Source: CANLBN01 sp965230205 (GTDB lineage Bacteria > Pseudomonadota > Gammaproteobacteria > Pseudomonadales > Cellvibrionaceae). From it: a stretch of DNA of 64,000 nt. Shown one piece after another: positions 18,547 to 27,422 of this stretch (its first letter is position 1; every line of letters begins with the position of its first letter). The notes below the pieces were generated by a model. That model was not told the DNA's origin. It saw only the letters and a list, made by a program, of their open reading frames with translations, and ran no database searches. Made by a program: the position numbers and the translations under genes. The stretch spans positions 3,348,001 through 3,412,000 of the forward strand of contig OZ245996.1 of assembly GCA_965230205.1 (NCBI GenBank). The letters are read 5' to 3'.

Positions 18547-19950
18547 ATGGATTTCATGCCATTTTTTTTCGATCTTAAAGGTCGAGCTTGTTTGTTTGTT
18601 GGTGGTGGCAGCATTGCTACTCGAAAGGCACGGTTAATTGCTAAAGCCGGTGCTAAGCTAATTGTAGTCTCCCCTTATATTACTGATGAGATGCAGGCCT
18701 TGGTAGAAAAAAGTCAGGGAGAATGTTTTTTTCGCGAGTTTGAAAAAAATGATATTGATGTAGCCAGTATTAGTATTGTTATATGTGCAACGGATGATAA
18801 ATCTGTAAATCGTAGAGTTTCTGAACTATCCCAGCAGAATAGAATACCTGTTAATGTTGTTGATTCACCGGAGCTTTGTAGCATTATTACTCCAGCGATT
18901 GTTGATCGCTCTCCAATAATGATTGCTATCAGTAGTGGTGGTCAAGCACCTGTGCAGACGAGGCAAATCCGTTCTAGGCTTGAAGTAATGTTTCCCTCTG
19001 CTTATGGAACATTAGCAAGAATAGCGAGTAAGTTTCGGCCAGAAGTTAAGCAAAAGTTAAAGCCTGGAGAACAACAACTACGTTTTTGGGAGAAAGTATT
19101 TAACGGCCCCATTGCTGAAAAAGTCTATTCGGGCAGAGTAGATGAAGCCGAGCAAGCCATTCAAAACCTTCTAAAACTTGCAGAACAAGACAGTATTAAC
19201 AATAAAACACTTGCCGGCGAAGTTTATTTAGTAGGTGGTGGCCCTGGCGATCCTGACCTATTAACCTTTAAAGCATTGCGTTTAATGCAGCAAGCAGATG
19301 TTGTTCTACATGACCGATTGGTCAGCGATGGTGTATTGAACTTAGTGCGCCGGGATGCAGAGCGCATTTATGTGGGTAAACGGCGTGCAGATCATGCAGT
19401 ACCACAACAGAATATTAATCAGCTATTGGTAGATTTGGCGAAGGAAGGCAAGCGAGTGCTTCGATTAAAAGGGGGAGACCCTTTTATTTTTGGCCGTGGT
19501 GGAGAGGAAATCGAATTACTTGCTGAAAATAATATTCCATTTCAAGTTGTTCCCGGTATCACCGCTGCCTCTGGCTGTGCTGCTTATTCTGGTATTCCTT
19601 TAACCCACCGTGATCACGCTCAATCCGTACGCTTTATCACAGGCCACACTAAATCAGGGGATATCGATCTACCTTGGGAATCCTTGATGGACCCCAACCA
19701 GACTCTGGTTTTCTATATGGGGCTGACAAACCTTGAGGCTATTTGTGCTGGATTGATTCAACAGGGCCGGGACGAAAAAACGCCGGCGGCTTTAGTCGAA
19801 AAGGGTACAACACCTGAACAGAGAGTACTTGTTGGAACCTTAAAAGATTTGCCTGATATTATTAAAGGGAAGGATGTTCATGCGCCGACACTGTTGATTA
19901 TTGGTGGTGTGGTTTCGTTACATGATAGTTTGGATTGGTTTTCTTCTTAA
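18547..19950 (+). CDS. cysG: Siroheme synthase CysG (trifunctional)
   Basis: A 467-residue fusion. Residues 1-150 form the precorrin-2 dehydrogenase/ferrochelatase half, with the NAD motif FVGGGSIATRKARL near residue 17. Residues about 218-460 form the uroporphyrinogen III C-methyltransferase half: VYLVGGGPGDPDLLTFKAL, RLKGGDPFIFGRGGEE and VVPGITAASGCAAYSGIPLTHR. Together they make siroheme from uroporphyrinogen III, the cofactor of sulfite and assimilatory nitrite reductases. Neither reductase is in the window. The short spacing after serS matches Pseudomonas order. Confidence 0.95.
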   Translation: MDFMPFFFDLKGRACLFVGGGSIATRKARLIAKAGAKLIVVSPYITDEMQALVEKSQGECFFREFEKNDIDVASISIVICATDDKSVNRRVSELSQQNRIPVNVVDSPELCSIITPAIVDRSPIMIAISSGGQAPVQTRQIRSRLEVMFPSAYGTLARIASKFRPEVKQKLKPGEQQLRFWEKVFNGPIAEKVYSGRVDEAEQAIQNLLKLAEQDSINNKTLAGEVYLVGGGPGDPDLLTFKALRLMQQADVVLHDRLVSDGVLNLVRRDAERIYVGKRRADHAVPQQNINQLLVDLAKEGKRVLRLKGGDPFIFGRGGEEIELLAENNIPFQVVPGITAASGCAAYSGIPLTHRDHAQSVRFITGHTKSGDIDLPWESLMDPNQTLVFYMGLTNLEAICAGLIQQGRDEKTPAALVEKGTTPEQRVLVGTLKDLPDIIKGKDVHAPTLLIIGGVVSLHDSLDWFSS

Positions 19951-20080
19951 TAAGATAGCGTTTCTTACAGGTTTATGTATCTCACCAGAAACTTCGAGCG
20001 GTTAATACGGTCATAACTTATACAATGCCATTACTGATTCTAGATGGCAGTTACTATGAAATATTTGATGTATCAACCTT

Positions 20081-20530
20081 ATGAAAACCATTTCTTATAG
20101 CCTTTTTTTCCTCCTCCTTAGTTTTTTCTTAAACCACCAAGCCATGGCTGGCGATAAACTGACAGTTCAGGATGCACATATGTTGTCATCCAAAGGCGAA
20201 ATACTACTGATTGATATTCGTTCAGTTCAAGAATGGGAGCAGACAGGTGTTGCCCCTCAAGCAGTTACTTTGTCGATGCATCAAAAAGGAGGGTTGAACC
20301 AATTAGAGAAGCAGCTGTTAAAGTTGCTCAATGGCGATAAAAGTCAGCCGATTGCCCTTATTTGTGCCGGTGGTGTTCGTAGTGGAAAAGTGCAGCGGTA
20401 TTTGGAAAAGCAGGGCTTTTCTCAGGTATCTGATGTGCCTGAAGGTATGATAGGTGGCTGGTTTACCGAGGGCTGGATAGAGCAGGGTTTACCCACTAAA
20501 AGCTATATAATTCAATCAGTTGCAATGTAA
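20081..20530 (+). CDS. Periplasmic rhodanese-like domain protein
   Basis: A 149-residue protein with a signal peptide (residues 1-23, ending AMA before GDKL) and a single rhodanese domain. VLLIDIRS-like ILLIDIRSVQEWEQTGVAPQA gives the N-terminal signature. The active-site loop is CAGGVRSG with the nucleophile Cys95 and a conserved Arg100. GMIGGWFTEGWIEQGLPT is the typical C-terminal end. Single-domain exported rhodaneses carry or reduce sulfane sulfur in the periplasm; the partner is unknown. The MITE-like repeat starts 11 bases after its stop. Confidence 0.8.
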   Translation: MKTISYSLFFLLLSFFLNHQAMAGDKLTVQDAHMLSSKGEILLIDIRSVQEWEQTGVAPQAVTLSMHQKGGLNQLEKQLLKLLNGDKSQPIALICAGGVRSGKVQRYLEKQGFSQVSDVPEGMIGGWFTEGWIEQGLPTKSYIIQSVAM

Positions 20531-20540
20531 ACTTAATGTA

Positions 20541-20806
20541 TAGGAACCTCTGATCTACCTCGGATAACTTCTGGCCTACAGGCGTTACCGAGATCAAGGC
20601 GTCTCTTTGCAGCAATGTCTAGACCTTGCAAGAAGAGACAACACAGAGATCGGAAATGCCTGTAGGCCCCGCAGGGCGTGGCTAAAATGCGCTTATGCTA
20701 CGTTGTACTTCTTGCTAAGGACATAGCCATTAGCAGCGAAACACGCCTTGCCTAAACGCATTTTAAACTCACGCAGAAGTCATTCGAGGTGGATCAGAGG
20801 TTCCTA
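20541..20806. mobile_element. MITE-like element with 33-bp terminal inverted repeats
   Basis: The 33 bases at 20541-20573 match the reverse complement of 20774-20806 at 30 positions; both ends carry TAGGAACCTCTGATC. The element is flanked by TA on each side (20539-20540 and 20807-20808), consistent with a TA target duplication. Inside, GGCCTACAGGC (20573-20583) pairs with GCCTGTAGGCC (20658-20668), and TAAAATGCG (20683-20691) pairs with CGCATTTTA (20757-20765), with a smaller nested stem TGCTAA/TTAGCA. The result is an outer stem with two large internal hairpins. No coding capacity is seen. It sits between the rhodanese and the chemoreceptor-like gene. I could not match it to a named family. 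Confidence 0.8.
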
Positions 20807-20897
20807 TATTCTCTCCAGTTCATATTTCTAAGCTCTCAAATTAAAAAAAAATCAACATCTGCCGTTATAACTAATAATAGGAAATGGCAGATTACTT

Positions 20898-22562
20898 ATG
20901 CGTACATGGGGCTCTACCCAACATTTATTCTGGTCTATCAGTGTTATAGCACTTGTCAGTGCTACCGCATTCCTATTATTTGAATTTCAGGCTAAATCAT
21001 CATCTTCAAACCAAAAGTCGCAGCCTACCAGTAAAAATACCTTGCCTCTAGAAGAAGCTCTGGGCCACAGGCAAGCATTATCAAACTATCAAAATCAATT
21101 TGAGAGTATTCATTGGTTGTATAACGTAAGTGCTGCGGAGATACAGCCTGATTACTTAGTTAGAGCAAATAAACAAGGTAGTGAATTTATTAGTGATATA
21201 AAAGCAAATGCATCTATCAAAATAGATGAAGAGCTTTTTATACGCTATTTTAGCCTCAGCACAAAGGTTGTTAGCGATATAGTAGATGGAACCGTTGATG
21301 TTTCTAAAATCAGTCAAGATGCTCAGGGCCGTGAAGCTGTTTATCGTGAGAGCCAACAGTTTTTAACCAGCGCGACTGCTAATTTAGATCAAGAAATAAA
21401 AAGTCTGATCAATGAGTTGGCCCTTATAGAGCAACAGTCACGTAAGGCAAGTAATTCTTATTTACTACTACCATCAGTGTTTATATTAATCGGTATTGCG
21501 TTTTTGAGTGCTTATGGGGCGGTTCGTTATCAACGTATTAATCAACAAATAATTAATTATGCAAAAACAAGTGATGTTGAAAGTTTAATCGCACCTGAAT
21601 TTACACTAGTCGCAGAACAATTATCCCAGCAGCAGCAAGCGATCGTTGATTTAGAAGAAGATAGTGATTTAATGGTACTTGCCGCAGAAAGTATGCAAGA
21701 AACAACTAAGCACTTTTTTAAAGAAAAACAACAGGCTGACGATACCGTTAAACCTATTGTTGAATCAATACAAAGGCTTAAAAACGATTTAGACAGAAAT
21801 ATAGATAGTAATGTAGATAGTAATTTAGAGGAAGGCAGTAGCCATGATTACAATGCTGAAATGAGCAACATCGTTAATTCTATTAAGCAATTAATGGCTT
21901 CGTTACTTGATCAAGCTAATAAAAACGAAGGTGCGCAAACAATAGACGAAGGCAGTCACTTAGATTCAGAAAGCCATTTAGATACAGAAAGTTATCCAGA
22001 TACCGTGTCTACATCAGAAGAAGCGGTACATCAACTAACCCAGAAAGCGCATTCAATAACAGCCATTGTTGGGGTGATTAAATCGATCGCTGAGCAGACG
22101 AACTTGCTGGCTCTAAATGCCGCTATTGAGGCGGCAAGGGCCGGTGATCAAGGGAGAGGCTTTGCTGTTGTTGCCGATGAAGTAAGAGCATTAGCGGTAA
22201 AAACACAGAATTCTACTAATGATATTGAGTTAATGATTAAAGAGCTGCAATCAGTGACGGATAGCATCATTGTAGCGCTAAATAGTCAGCCCGAGAATGC
22301 CATCGATTATGAAACGATTGAATCGTTACAAGAATTTGTCACACAGCTAATAGAAAGCTCAGGGTCTACCCATGTAGCCTATAACCTCTTAGTTGATACT
22401 CTTGAAAGTAGCCAAGCACAAGCCACACAGTTACTTTCGTTATTTACTACAGAAGATCCGCTAAATTTGAAAGCAGATAAAGAATTTAAAAATTCTATTG
22501 ATGAGCTGGCTAATCAGCTCCAACAGAAGTTAGGTAAATCCAGAAAACGGGCATTGCGTTGA
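20898..22562 (+). CDS. Methyl-accepting chemotaxis protein-like transducer without visible HAMP
   Basis: A 554-residue membrane protein. TM1 is residues 10-28, a periplasmic region of about 160 residues follows, and TM2 (LLLPSVFILIGIAFLSAYGAV) lies near 190-210. The signalling domain is at about 375-465, with the CheA/CheW-contact hairpin IAEQTNLLALNAAIEAARAGDQGRGFAVVADEVRALA. No clear HAMP domain follows TM2. Instead there is a Gln/Asp-rich linker with small imperfect repeats (NIDSNVDSN; HLDSESHLDTES). No other chemotaxis gene is nearby. The ligand is unknown; it could serve a pilus or second-messenger pathway rather than flagellar taxis. Confidence 0.85.
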   Translation: MRTWGSTQHLFWSISVIALVSATAFLLFEFQAKSSSSNQKSQPTSKNTLPLEEALGHRQALSNYQNQFESIHWLYNVSAAEIQPDYLVRANKQGSEFISDIKANASIKIDEELFIRYFSLSTKVVSDIVDGTVDVSKISQDAQGREAVYRESQQFLTSATANLDQEIKSLINELALIEQQSRKASNSYLLLPSVFILIGIAFLSAYGAVRYQRINQQIINYAKTSDVESLIAPEFTLVAEQLSQQQQAIVDLEEDSDLMVLAAESMQETTKHFFKEKQQADDTVKPIVESIQRLKNDLDRNIDSNVDSNLEEGSSHDYNAEMSNIVNSIKQLMASLLDQANKNEGAQTIDEGSHLDSESHLDTESYPDTVSTSEEAVHQLTQKAHSITAIVGVIKSIAEQTNLLALNAAIEAARAGDQGRGFAVVADEVRALAVKTQNSTNDIELMIKELQSVTDSIIVALNSQPENAIDYETIESLQEFVTQLIESSGSTHVAYNLLVDTLESSQAQATQLLSLFTTEDPLNLKADKEFKNSIDELANQLQQKLGKSRKRALR

Positions 22563-22688
22563 TAAAATGAGCAAATTGACTATATTATTGACAGAGCCAC
22601 TGGAGTTACAGAGATTAACTATAGCGTTAATAGACCCTAGTAACCAACGAGAGCAAAAACCTATTGTAAATTGCTCTCAGGAGGAAAT

Positions 22689-22934
22689 ATGATCAATATT
22701 GGTCCACTACATCCTCCAGTGAGTACACCGAAGACTAAAAAATCTTCGCGTGATGCTGCAGTCGCCGGAACAGAAATCAACAAAGATGCTCAACGAGTGA
22801 ATCAAGAGCTGCCTAAAAAGAAACGTCGGGGTAAAGACCGCCGTCAACGCAATATTAAGCCGCTCATTGATCTTCGAAGTAATAGAGACCGAAGGCAGGA
22901 TCCCGATGCTCCTTCCATCGATATAGAAGTGTAA
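22689..22934 (+). CDS. Small basic hypothetical protein (81 aa)
   Basis: ATG at 22689 follows a strong AGGAGG ribosome-binding site; a TTG 18 bases earlier is less likely. The product has a Pro/Ser/Thr-rich N-terminus (INIGPLHPPVSTPKTKKSS), then an Arg/Lys-rich segment (PKKKRRGKDRRQRN, NRDRRQDPD) and an acidic end. It looks disordered and possibly nucleic-acid binding. No family is recognised. It follows the chemoreceptor-like gene after 126 bases and is closed by the hairpin at 22998-23043. Confidence 0.6.
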   Translation: MINIGPLHPPVSTPKTKKSSRDAAVAGTEINKDAQRVNQELPKKKRRGKDRRQRNIKPLIDLRSNRDRRQDPDAPSIDIEV

Positions 22935-22997
22935 ATTATTTTTACAGCATTCTATTTAGGTTTATTAGTTCCGATCTAATCTGACATATCTGCTGAA

Positions 22998-23043
22998 CCG
23001 CCATCGCTTATACCATTTATTTAACGATGGCGGCCCATTTAAA
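22998..23043. terminator. Hairpin between convergent genes
   Basis: CCGCCATCG (22998-23006) and CGATGGCGG (23035-23043) form a perfect 9-bp stem around an AT-rich 28-base loop. It lies between the converging 81-aa gene and the aldehyde dehydrogenase. No immediate T tract follows on the plus strand, so it is a moderate terminator candidate. Confidence 0.45.
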
Positions 23044-23108
23044 GCACGATTTTTTTAACAAACGATTAGTTAGATAAAGCCAATCAAAAACTAAAATGTC
23101 GTTGTTAT

Positions 23109-24599
23109 TTATCGAATCAAAAATGGATTGCTCATTGGCTCCGATGAGGTATTAATCCACGTTGTTTTTGTTCTTACATAATCTAACACTGCTTGCACAC
23201 CTGCTTCACGTCCGTAACCTGATTGATTTATACCACCAAAAGGAGCGATAGGTGATGTAGCACGATATGTATTGATCCAGCAGATTCCAGAATTAATTTT
23301 GCTGGAAACTCGATGGGCTCTGGCAATATTTTGCGTAAAAACGCCTGAACCTAAACCATAGATACTATCGTTCGCCATAGCGATGGCTTCTTCTTCAGTG
23401 TCAAAAGCGACGATCGACATAACTGGTCCGAACATTTCTTGTTTAAGCGTTTGAACTTGGTCGTTAGGGCATTCAACCATTGTTGGTTCAAAATAATTTT
23501 GGGAACCATATTGAGGAGCACGTTTGCCACCGAAGCGTACCGTTGCGCCTTGTTCAATTGCTTTGGCGATAGTAGTTTCTATACATTCAACTTGGGCTAA
23601 TGTGCATAATGGACCGACATGAGTAGTACTTGATAGAGGATCACCGATCACAATATGTTTGGATTTTTCTTCAATTTTATTGGCCAACTCATCCAAAATG
23701 GAGCGTTGAATAAATGCACGTGACCCTGCAACACACGACTGCCCTGAAGCGCCGAAGTTACCCGCTATAAGACCATTGGCAGCACTTTCTATATCTGCGT
23801 CTTCGAATACGATAATAGGAGATTTTCCGCCTAGTTCTAATGAGGTAACGGCAAAATTTTCTGCCGTATTCCTGATGACATGTTTAGCGGTTTCTGGGCC
23901 ACCGGTGAAAGCCAGACGATCAATATCAGGATGTGATGTTAAAGGAATGGCACAGTTAGATGCATCGCCGGTGATGATAGAGACAACGCCATCAGGAATA
24001 CCAGCTTCCTTGATTAATTTGCCAAACTCAAACATAGGGGCGGGGGCTAGCTCAGACGCTTTTAATACAACGGTACAACCGGCTGCCAATGCTGGACCTA
24101 CTTTGGTCGCGGTTAAAAACATTTGTGCATTCCAAGGGACAACCGCTGCAACAACACCAATAGGTACAGGCGTTGTAAAGACATGCATATCCGGCTTATC
24201 GATTGGAAGAGTACTGCCTTCAATTTTATCTGCTAAACCGGCGTAATAGCGATAGTAGCTGGCAACATAGCTTGATTGGCTAACGGTTTCTGCTGCAAGT
24301 TTTCCACTGTCTGTCGTTTCAATTTCACCCAATATTTTGGAATTTTTTTCAACAAGATCGGCTAAGCGATATAATAATGCACCGCGTTGAGTGGCATTCA
24401 TTGTCGACCATGGACCTGTATTGAGATTACGTCTAGCTGCTTTAACTGCGCGATCAACATCATCTTTGCTGGCACAAGCAAAGGTTGCCCATTCTGTCTC
24501 AGTGGCTGGGTTGATGGTCGACATGATTTGATTTTCTGAACCTTCAACCCAATTGCCATCAATGAGGAGTTGGTAATGAGGTAAGTTGCTATTAGTCAT
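23109..24599 (-). CDS. NAD(P)-dependent aldehyde dehydrogenase
   Basis: A 496-residue member of the aldehyde dehydrogenase superfamily. The catalytic Glu is in SLELGGKSPI (about residue 254) and the catalytic Cys in GASGQSCVAGSR (about 290). The NAD site includes VPWNAQMFL and FTGGPETAKHV. Full length. It is last in the leftward catabolic operon, 19 bases after the luciferase-type oxygenase, so it probably oxidises an aldehyde produced by that oxygenase or the hydrolase. Substrate specificity cannot be read by eye; a second, succinate-semialdehyde-type enzyme lies at 29385. Confidence 0.88.
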   Translation of the reverse strand: MTNSNLPHYQLLIDGNWVEGSENQIMSTINPATETEWATFACASKDDVDRAVKAARRNLNTGPWSTMNATQRGALLYRLADLVEKNSKILGEIETTDSGKLAAETVSQSSYVASYYRYYAGLADKIEGSTLPIDKPDMHVFTTPVPIGVVAAVVPWNAQMFLTATKVGPALAAGCTVVLKASELAPAPMFEFGKLIKEAGIPDGVVSIITGDASNCAIPLTSHPDIDRLAFTGGPETAKHVIRNTAENFAVTSLELGGKSPIIVFEDADIESAANGLIAGNFGASGQSCVAGSRAFIQRSILDELANKIEEKSKHIVIGDPLSSTTHVGPLCTLAQVECIETTIAKAIEQGATVRFGGKRAPQYGSQNYFEPTMVECPNDQVQTLKQEMFGPVMSIVAFDTEEEAIAMANDSIYGLGSGVFTQNIARAHRVSSKINSGICWINTYRATSPIAPFGGINQSGYGREAGVQAVLDYVRTKTTWINTSSEPMSNPFLIR

Positions 24600-24618
24600 C
24601 GTCGTTTCTCGTATAAAA

Positions 24619-25650
24619 TTAGGTGAATGCAGGCATTACTTCATCAATAAAGCGTGCAAGTGATGTTTCTTTTTGCTCCCGTGTCATCCACGAGTCTGAC
24701 CAGTAAGAGAATTCGTCATAGCCTAAATCCTGGTAGTGTTTAAGGCGATCAATAATTTGTTGTGATGTACCAATCATTAAATCTTTACGCATGTTTTCAG
24801 GAGTATAGAAAGGGTGCGCATCTATTTCAGCTTGTGTTAGCGGCTTTATTAAGCCTAAATCAACAGGTCGCTCGTTCTTAAACCATGCGCCAAAGTAACA
24901 ATAAAACTCATTGAGCTGTTTAGATGCTCGATCTAATTCTGCTTCATCTTTACCGACATAAGCATGTTGTAGAATCATAATTTTAGGGCGTTTCTGATGA
25001 GTCTCACAGGCCTGATTAAATTTACTCATCAAGCCTTCTACTTCTTCTAAACCCTGCCATAACGGAGTAACTTGTACATTGCAGTCATGTTCTACTGCGA
25101 ATTCATGACTGTTAATATCTCTTGCCGCTACCCAAATAGGTGGCCCTTTTTCTGATAATGGCTTTGGAACAGACGTTGTTTTTGGGAAGTTATAATGTTT
25201 GCCTTCATGGGCATAATCGCCTTGCCACAATTTTTGAATGGAAGGGACAATCTCGCGTAAGCGCTCCCCAGCAGTCCATGCGTCTAAACCTTCTACCATT
25301 CTTTCATATTCAAACGTATAAGCACCGCGCGCAACCCCAAGTTCTAAGCGGCCTTGGGTGATGATATCAGTCATTGCTGCTTCACCGGCTAACCTGATTG
25401 GATTCCAGAATGGGGCAATAACTGTCCCAGTACCTACTCTGATATTTTTAGTGCGATGTGCAAGATCAATAAGGTTTAAAAATGGATTTGGAGCAATAGT
25501 GAAGTTCATCCCATGATGTTCTCCTGTCCATACCGTACACATACCACCTTTATCGGCCATATCAGCTAATGATAAAAATTCATCATATAACTGTTGCTGA
25601 GTCTGATCATCACTGACTCTTACCATATGTGAAAAAAGAGAAAATTTCAT
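24619..25650 (-). CDS. LLM-class (luciferase-like) flavin-dependent monooxygenase
   Basis: A 343-residue TIM-barrel oxygenase of the bacterial luciferase family. Seen here: WTGEHHGMNFTIAPNPFLNLIDLAHRT, RVGTGTVIAPFWNPIRLAGEAAMTDIITQGRLELGVARGAY (flavin and substrate face) and GTSQQIIDRLKHYQDLGYDEFSYW at the C-terminus. Such enzymes use reduced FMN supplied by a partner reductase, here the gene directly upstream at 25690. The operon also holds a hydrolase and an aldehyde dehydrogenase, suggesting oxidative cleavage of a ring or C-N bond. The exact substrate is not known. Confidence 0.88.
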   Translation of the reverse strand: MKFSLFSHMVRVSDDQTQQQLYDEFLSLADMADKGGMCTVWTGEHHGMNFTIAPNPFLNLIDLAHRTKNIRVGTGTVIAPFWNPIRLAGEAAMTDIITQGRLELGVARGAYTFEYERMVEGLDAWTAGERLREIVPSIQKLWQGDYAHEGKHYNFPKTTSVPKPLSEKGPPIWVAARDINSHEFAVEHDCNVQVTPLWQGLEEVEGLMSKFNQACETHQKRPKIMILQHAYVGKDEAELDRASKQLNEFYCYFGAWFKNERPVDLGLIKPLTQAEIDAHPFYTPENMRKDLMIGTSQQIIDRLKHYQDLGYDEFSYWSDSWMTREQKETSLARFIDEVMPAFT

Positions 25651-25689
25651 TGTATATTTCCTGAGGTATTTATTTTTATTACATTATCA

Positions 25690-26598
25690 TTATTGAACAT
25701 TACCGATTTTTTCATCGCCGACATACAAGCGGAATACACCATTTTGTTTTTCAAGTGCATAGCGTTGAAGCATACTTTGTATGTCAGATGAGACGTAGTT
25801 AAGAGAGCTCAAGCTATCAATAGCAATGTATTCGCTATTTTCATTTAGATCTTTATTTTTTGCAGTGGCGCGATAATAAGTGGTAAATGTTTGTGTCTGT
25901 AAATTTTCATAAATAGAATAAACTGATCCAATTTCACACGCTAGCCCTTGAGTATTGAGATGTTCGCGTAATGTTCTTTGCGACCCTTGCTCTGAATTAG
26001 TGGCTACCTGTGGTAGGGTATAGCCTTCTGGTGTTTTTTGTAACAGTACTTGATTATTAAATTCAATGATTCCGCCAACAATACCAGTTAAAGAGTGAGT
26101 CAATTCTTCTGCACGATGCTCTAAGCCCAAACTAAAATACCCACCTCTAGCATAGCCCAGCCCTTGATTTTCATTCGAGTCAAAGTGTTTTATTTCACCT
26201 ATTAACAGAATGTGATCACCCGCTGGAATTGTGTTATGCGTAGAGCAGGAAAAGTGTGCGACAGTGCCATCAATAATTGGGCAGCCATGTTCATCGTTAT
26301 GCCATTTAATTCCTTCAAAGCGATCACCTTTAGCGCTGGCGAAGGTATTGGAAATATCCTGCTGATTTTCCGCGAGAATGTTCACGGCAAAATGTTTACA
26401 GGAATTAAAAATATCGATGCTCGATAAATTATTGGAAGGGCATACTAATAATAATGGGGGATCAACAGAAACCGAAGTGAACGAATTAGCGGTAAAGCCA
26501 ACTTTTTCGTTTTGCTCACTCACTGCGGTAACAACCGTTACTCCCGTCATAAATGAGCCAAAAGCATTGCGTAGCTCGCGTGTATCAATAATTGTCAT
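25690..26598 (-). CDS. Flavin reductase fused to a degenerate Nudix-like domain
   Basis: A 302-residue protein. Residues 1-165 form a flavin reductase-like (HpaC/RutF) FMN-binding split barrel: RNAFGSFMTGVTVVTA, GFTANSFTSVSVDPPLLLVC and GDHILLIGEIKHF. The C-terminal part (about 180-290) looks like a Nudix fold (GIVGGIIEFNNQVLLQKTPEGYTLPQ), but the Nudix box reads SQRTLREHLNTQGL, lacking the paired metal-binding glutamates, so it is probably a non-catalytic sensing or binding module. The ATG at 26598 overlaps the stop of the preceding hydrolase (ATGA) and has GAGGAAA upstream. It should supply reduced flavin to the oxygenase at 24619. Confidence 0.8.
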   Translation of the reverse strand: MTIIDTRELRNAFGSFMTGVTVVTAVSEQNEKVGFTANSFTSVSVDPPLLLVCPSNNLSSIDIFNSCKHFAVNILAENQQDISNTFASAKGDRFEGIKWHNDEHGCPIIDGTVAHFSCSTHNTIPAGDHILLIGEIKHFDSNENQGLGYARGGYFSLGLEHRAEELTHSLTGIVGGIIEFNNQVLLQKTPEGYTLPQVATNSEQGSQRTLREHLNTQGLACEIGSVYSIYENLQTQTFTTYYRATAKNKDLNENSEYIAIDSLSSLNYVSSDIQSMLQRYALEKQNGVFRLYVGDEKIGNVQ

Positions 26599-27422
26599 AG
26601 TTGTTTCCTCATTTGTGTACCACATTGTGTAACAAATTCGATGAGTAAAGAATTAATTTCATTCGGGTGAGTTAACTGCACCATGTGACGAGCATTGTCG
26701 ATAACTGCATAACTACCGTTTTGACATAAGTTTGCCATTTGCTGTGACATTAACCCTGATGAATTGGCATCATCAGCACCAGTAATAAATGTTGCAGGTA
26801 CACTTAAACGTGTTAATGCTTCATTGGCGGGGCCGTCATTTTGGCTAAAAATTCGATAGGCCCTTGCATAACCGATAGCGGGAGCGATTGAAAGCCATTG
26901 ACTACAAAGGTCTGCCATTTCCTTTTCAAACCCTTGAGAGGCTTGATTAAACCAGCGAAAAATAGGTGTGCTTACTCTATCCTGATCAGGGTTTTTAATC
27001 ATGTCTTGAGCGCGTTGCTGTACCGCTTGCTTGGCACTTTTCGATCGGCGGTAGACAGCATTTAATGCGGCTACACCGTGACACAAATGTTGATAACGAG
27101 TCGCAAAATCTAAAGCGATCATTGAACCCATGGAGTGACCTATAATAATGACAGGCTGCTTTATTTCACTTTCTATCCATGTGGCAATGGTGTCGGTATA
27201 GTCTTGCAAGCTCGAATCTTCAGAAAGTAGTTCACTTTCTCCATGCCCTGGCATGTCTACAGCATACACTGCATGGTTTTTGCTAAGAGCAGGGGCTTGG
27301 TGGAGCCAGGCTTCAGCCCTGAGACCAACGCCATGAATCAATAGTATTGGGTCACCAGTACCTGACTTGAAATAAGCCAACCCATTATTGGATTTACACC
27401 GCTGCTGGGTTTTCAATGTCAT
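26595..27422 (-). CDS. Alpha/beta-fold hydrolase
   Basis: A 275-residue hydrolase. The oxyanion region is ILLIHGVGLRAEAW. The nucleophile elbow is IGHSMGSMIAL, with Ser near residue 97. The acid is probably in FITGADDANS, and the His in DNARHMVQLTHP near residue 249. It overlaps the downstream flavin reductase by 4 bases (ATGA), and its start lies 29 bases inside the end of the upstream DUF1185 gene, so all three are translationally coupled. By context it may hydrolyse an amide, lactone or enol product of the oxygenase; RutD-like or C-C hydrolase roles are alternatives. Confidence 0.8.
   Translation of the reverse strand: MTLKTQQRCKSNNGLAYFKSGTGDPILLIHGVGLRAEAWLHQAPALSKNHAVYAVDMPGHGESELLSEDSSLQDYTDTIATWIESEIKQPVIIIGHSMGSMIALDFATRYQHLCHGVAALNAVYRRSKSAKQAVQQRAQDMIKNPDQDRVSTPIFRWFNQASQGFEKEMADLCSQWLSIAPAIGYARAYRIFSQNDGPANEALTRLSVPATFITGADDANSSGLMSQQMANLCQNGSYAVIDNARHMVQLTHPNEINSLLIEFVTQCGTQMRKQL

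Noticed and set aside
20541..20806. Reading the repeat as an integron attC site, CRISPR or ordinary terminator
   Set aside because: No attC core sites, no repeated spacers, and the inverted ends plus flanking TA fit a transposable element far better.
23776..24246. 156-codon plus-strand frame inside the aldehyde dehydrogenase
   Set aside because: Mirror frame of a well-supported gene. A similar antisense frame appears in gabD (29771-30295), showing it is a by-product of aldehyde dehydrogenase codon use.
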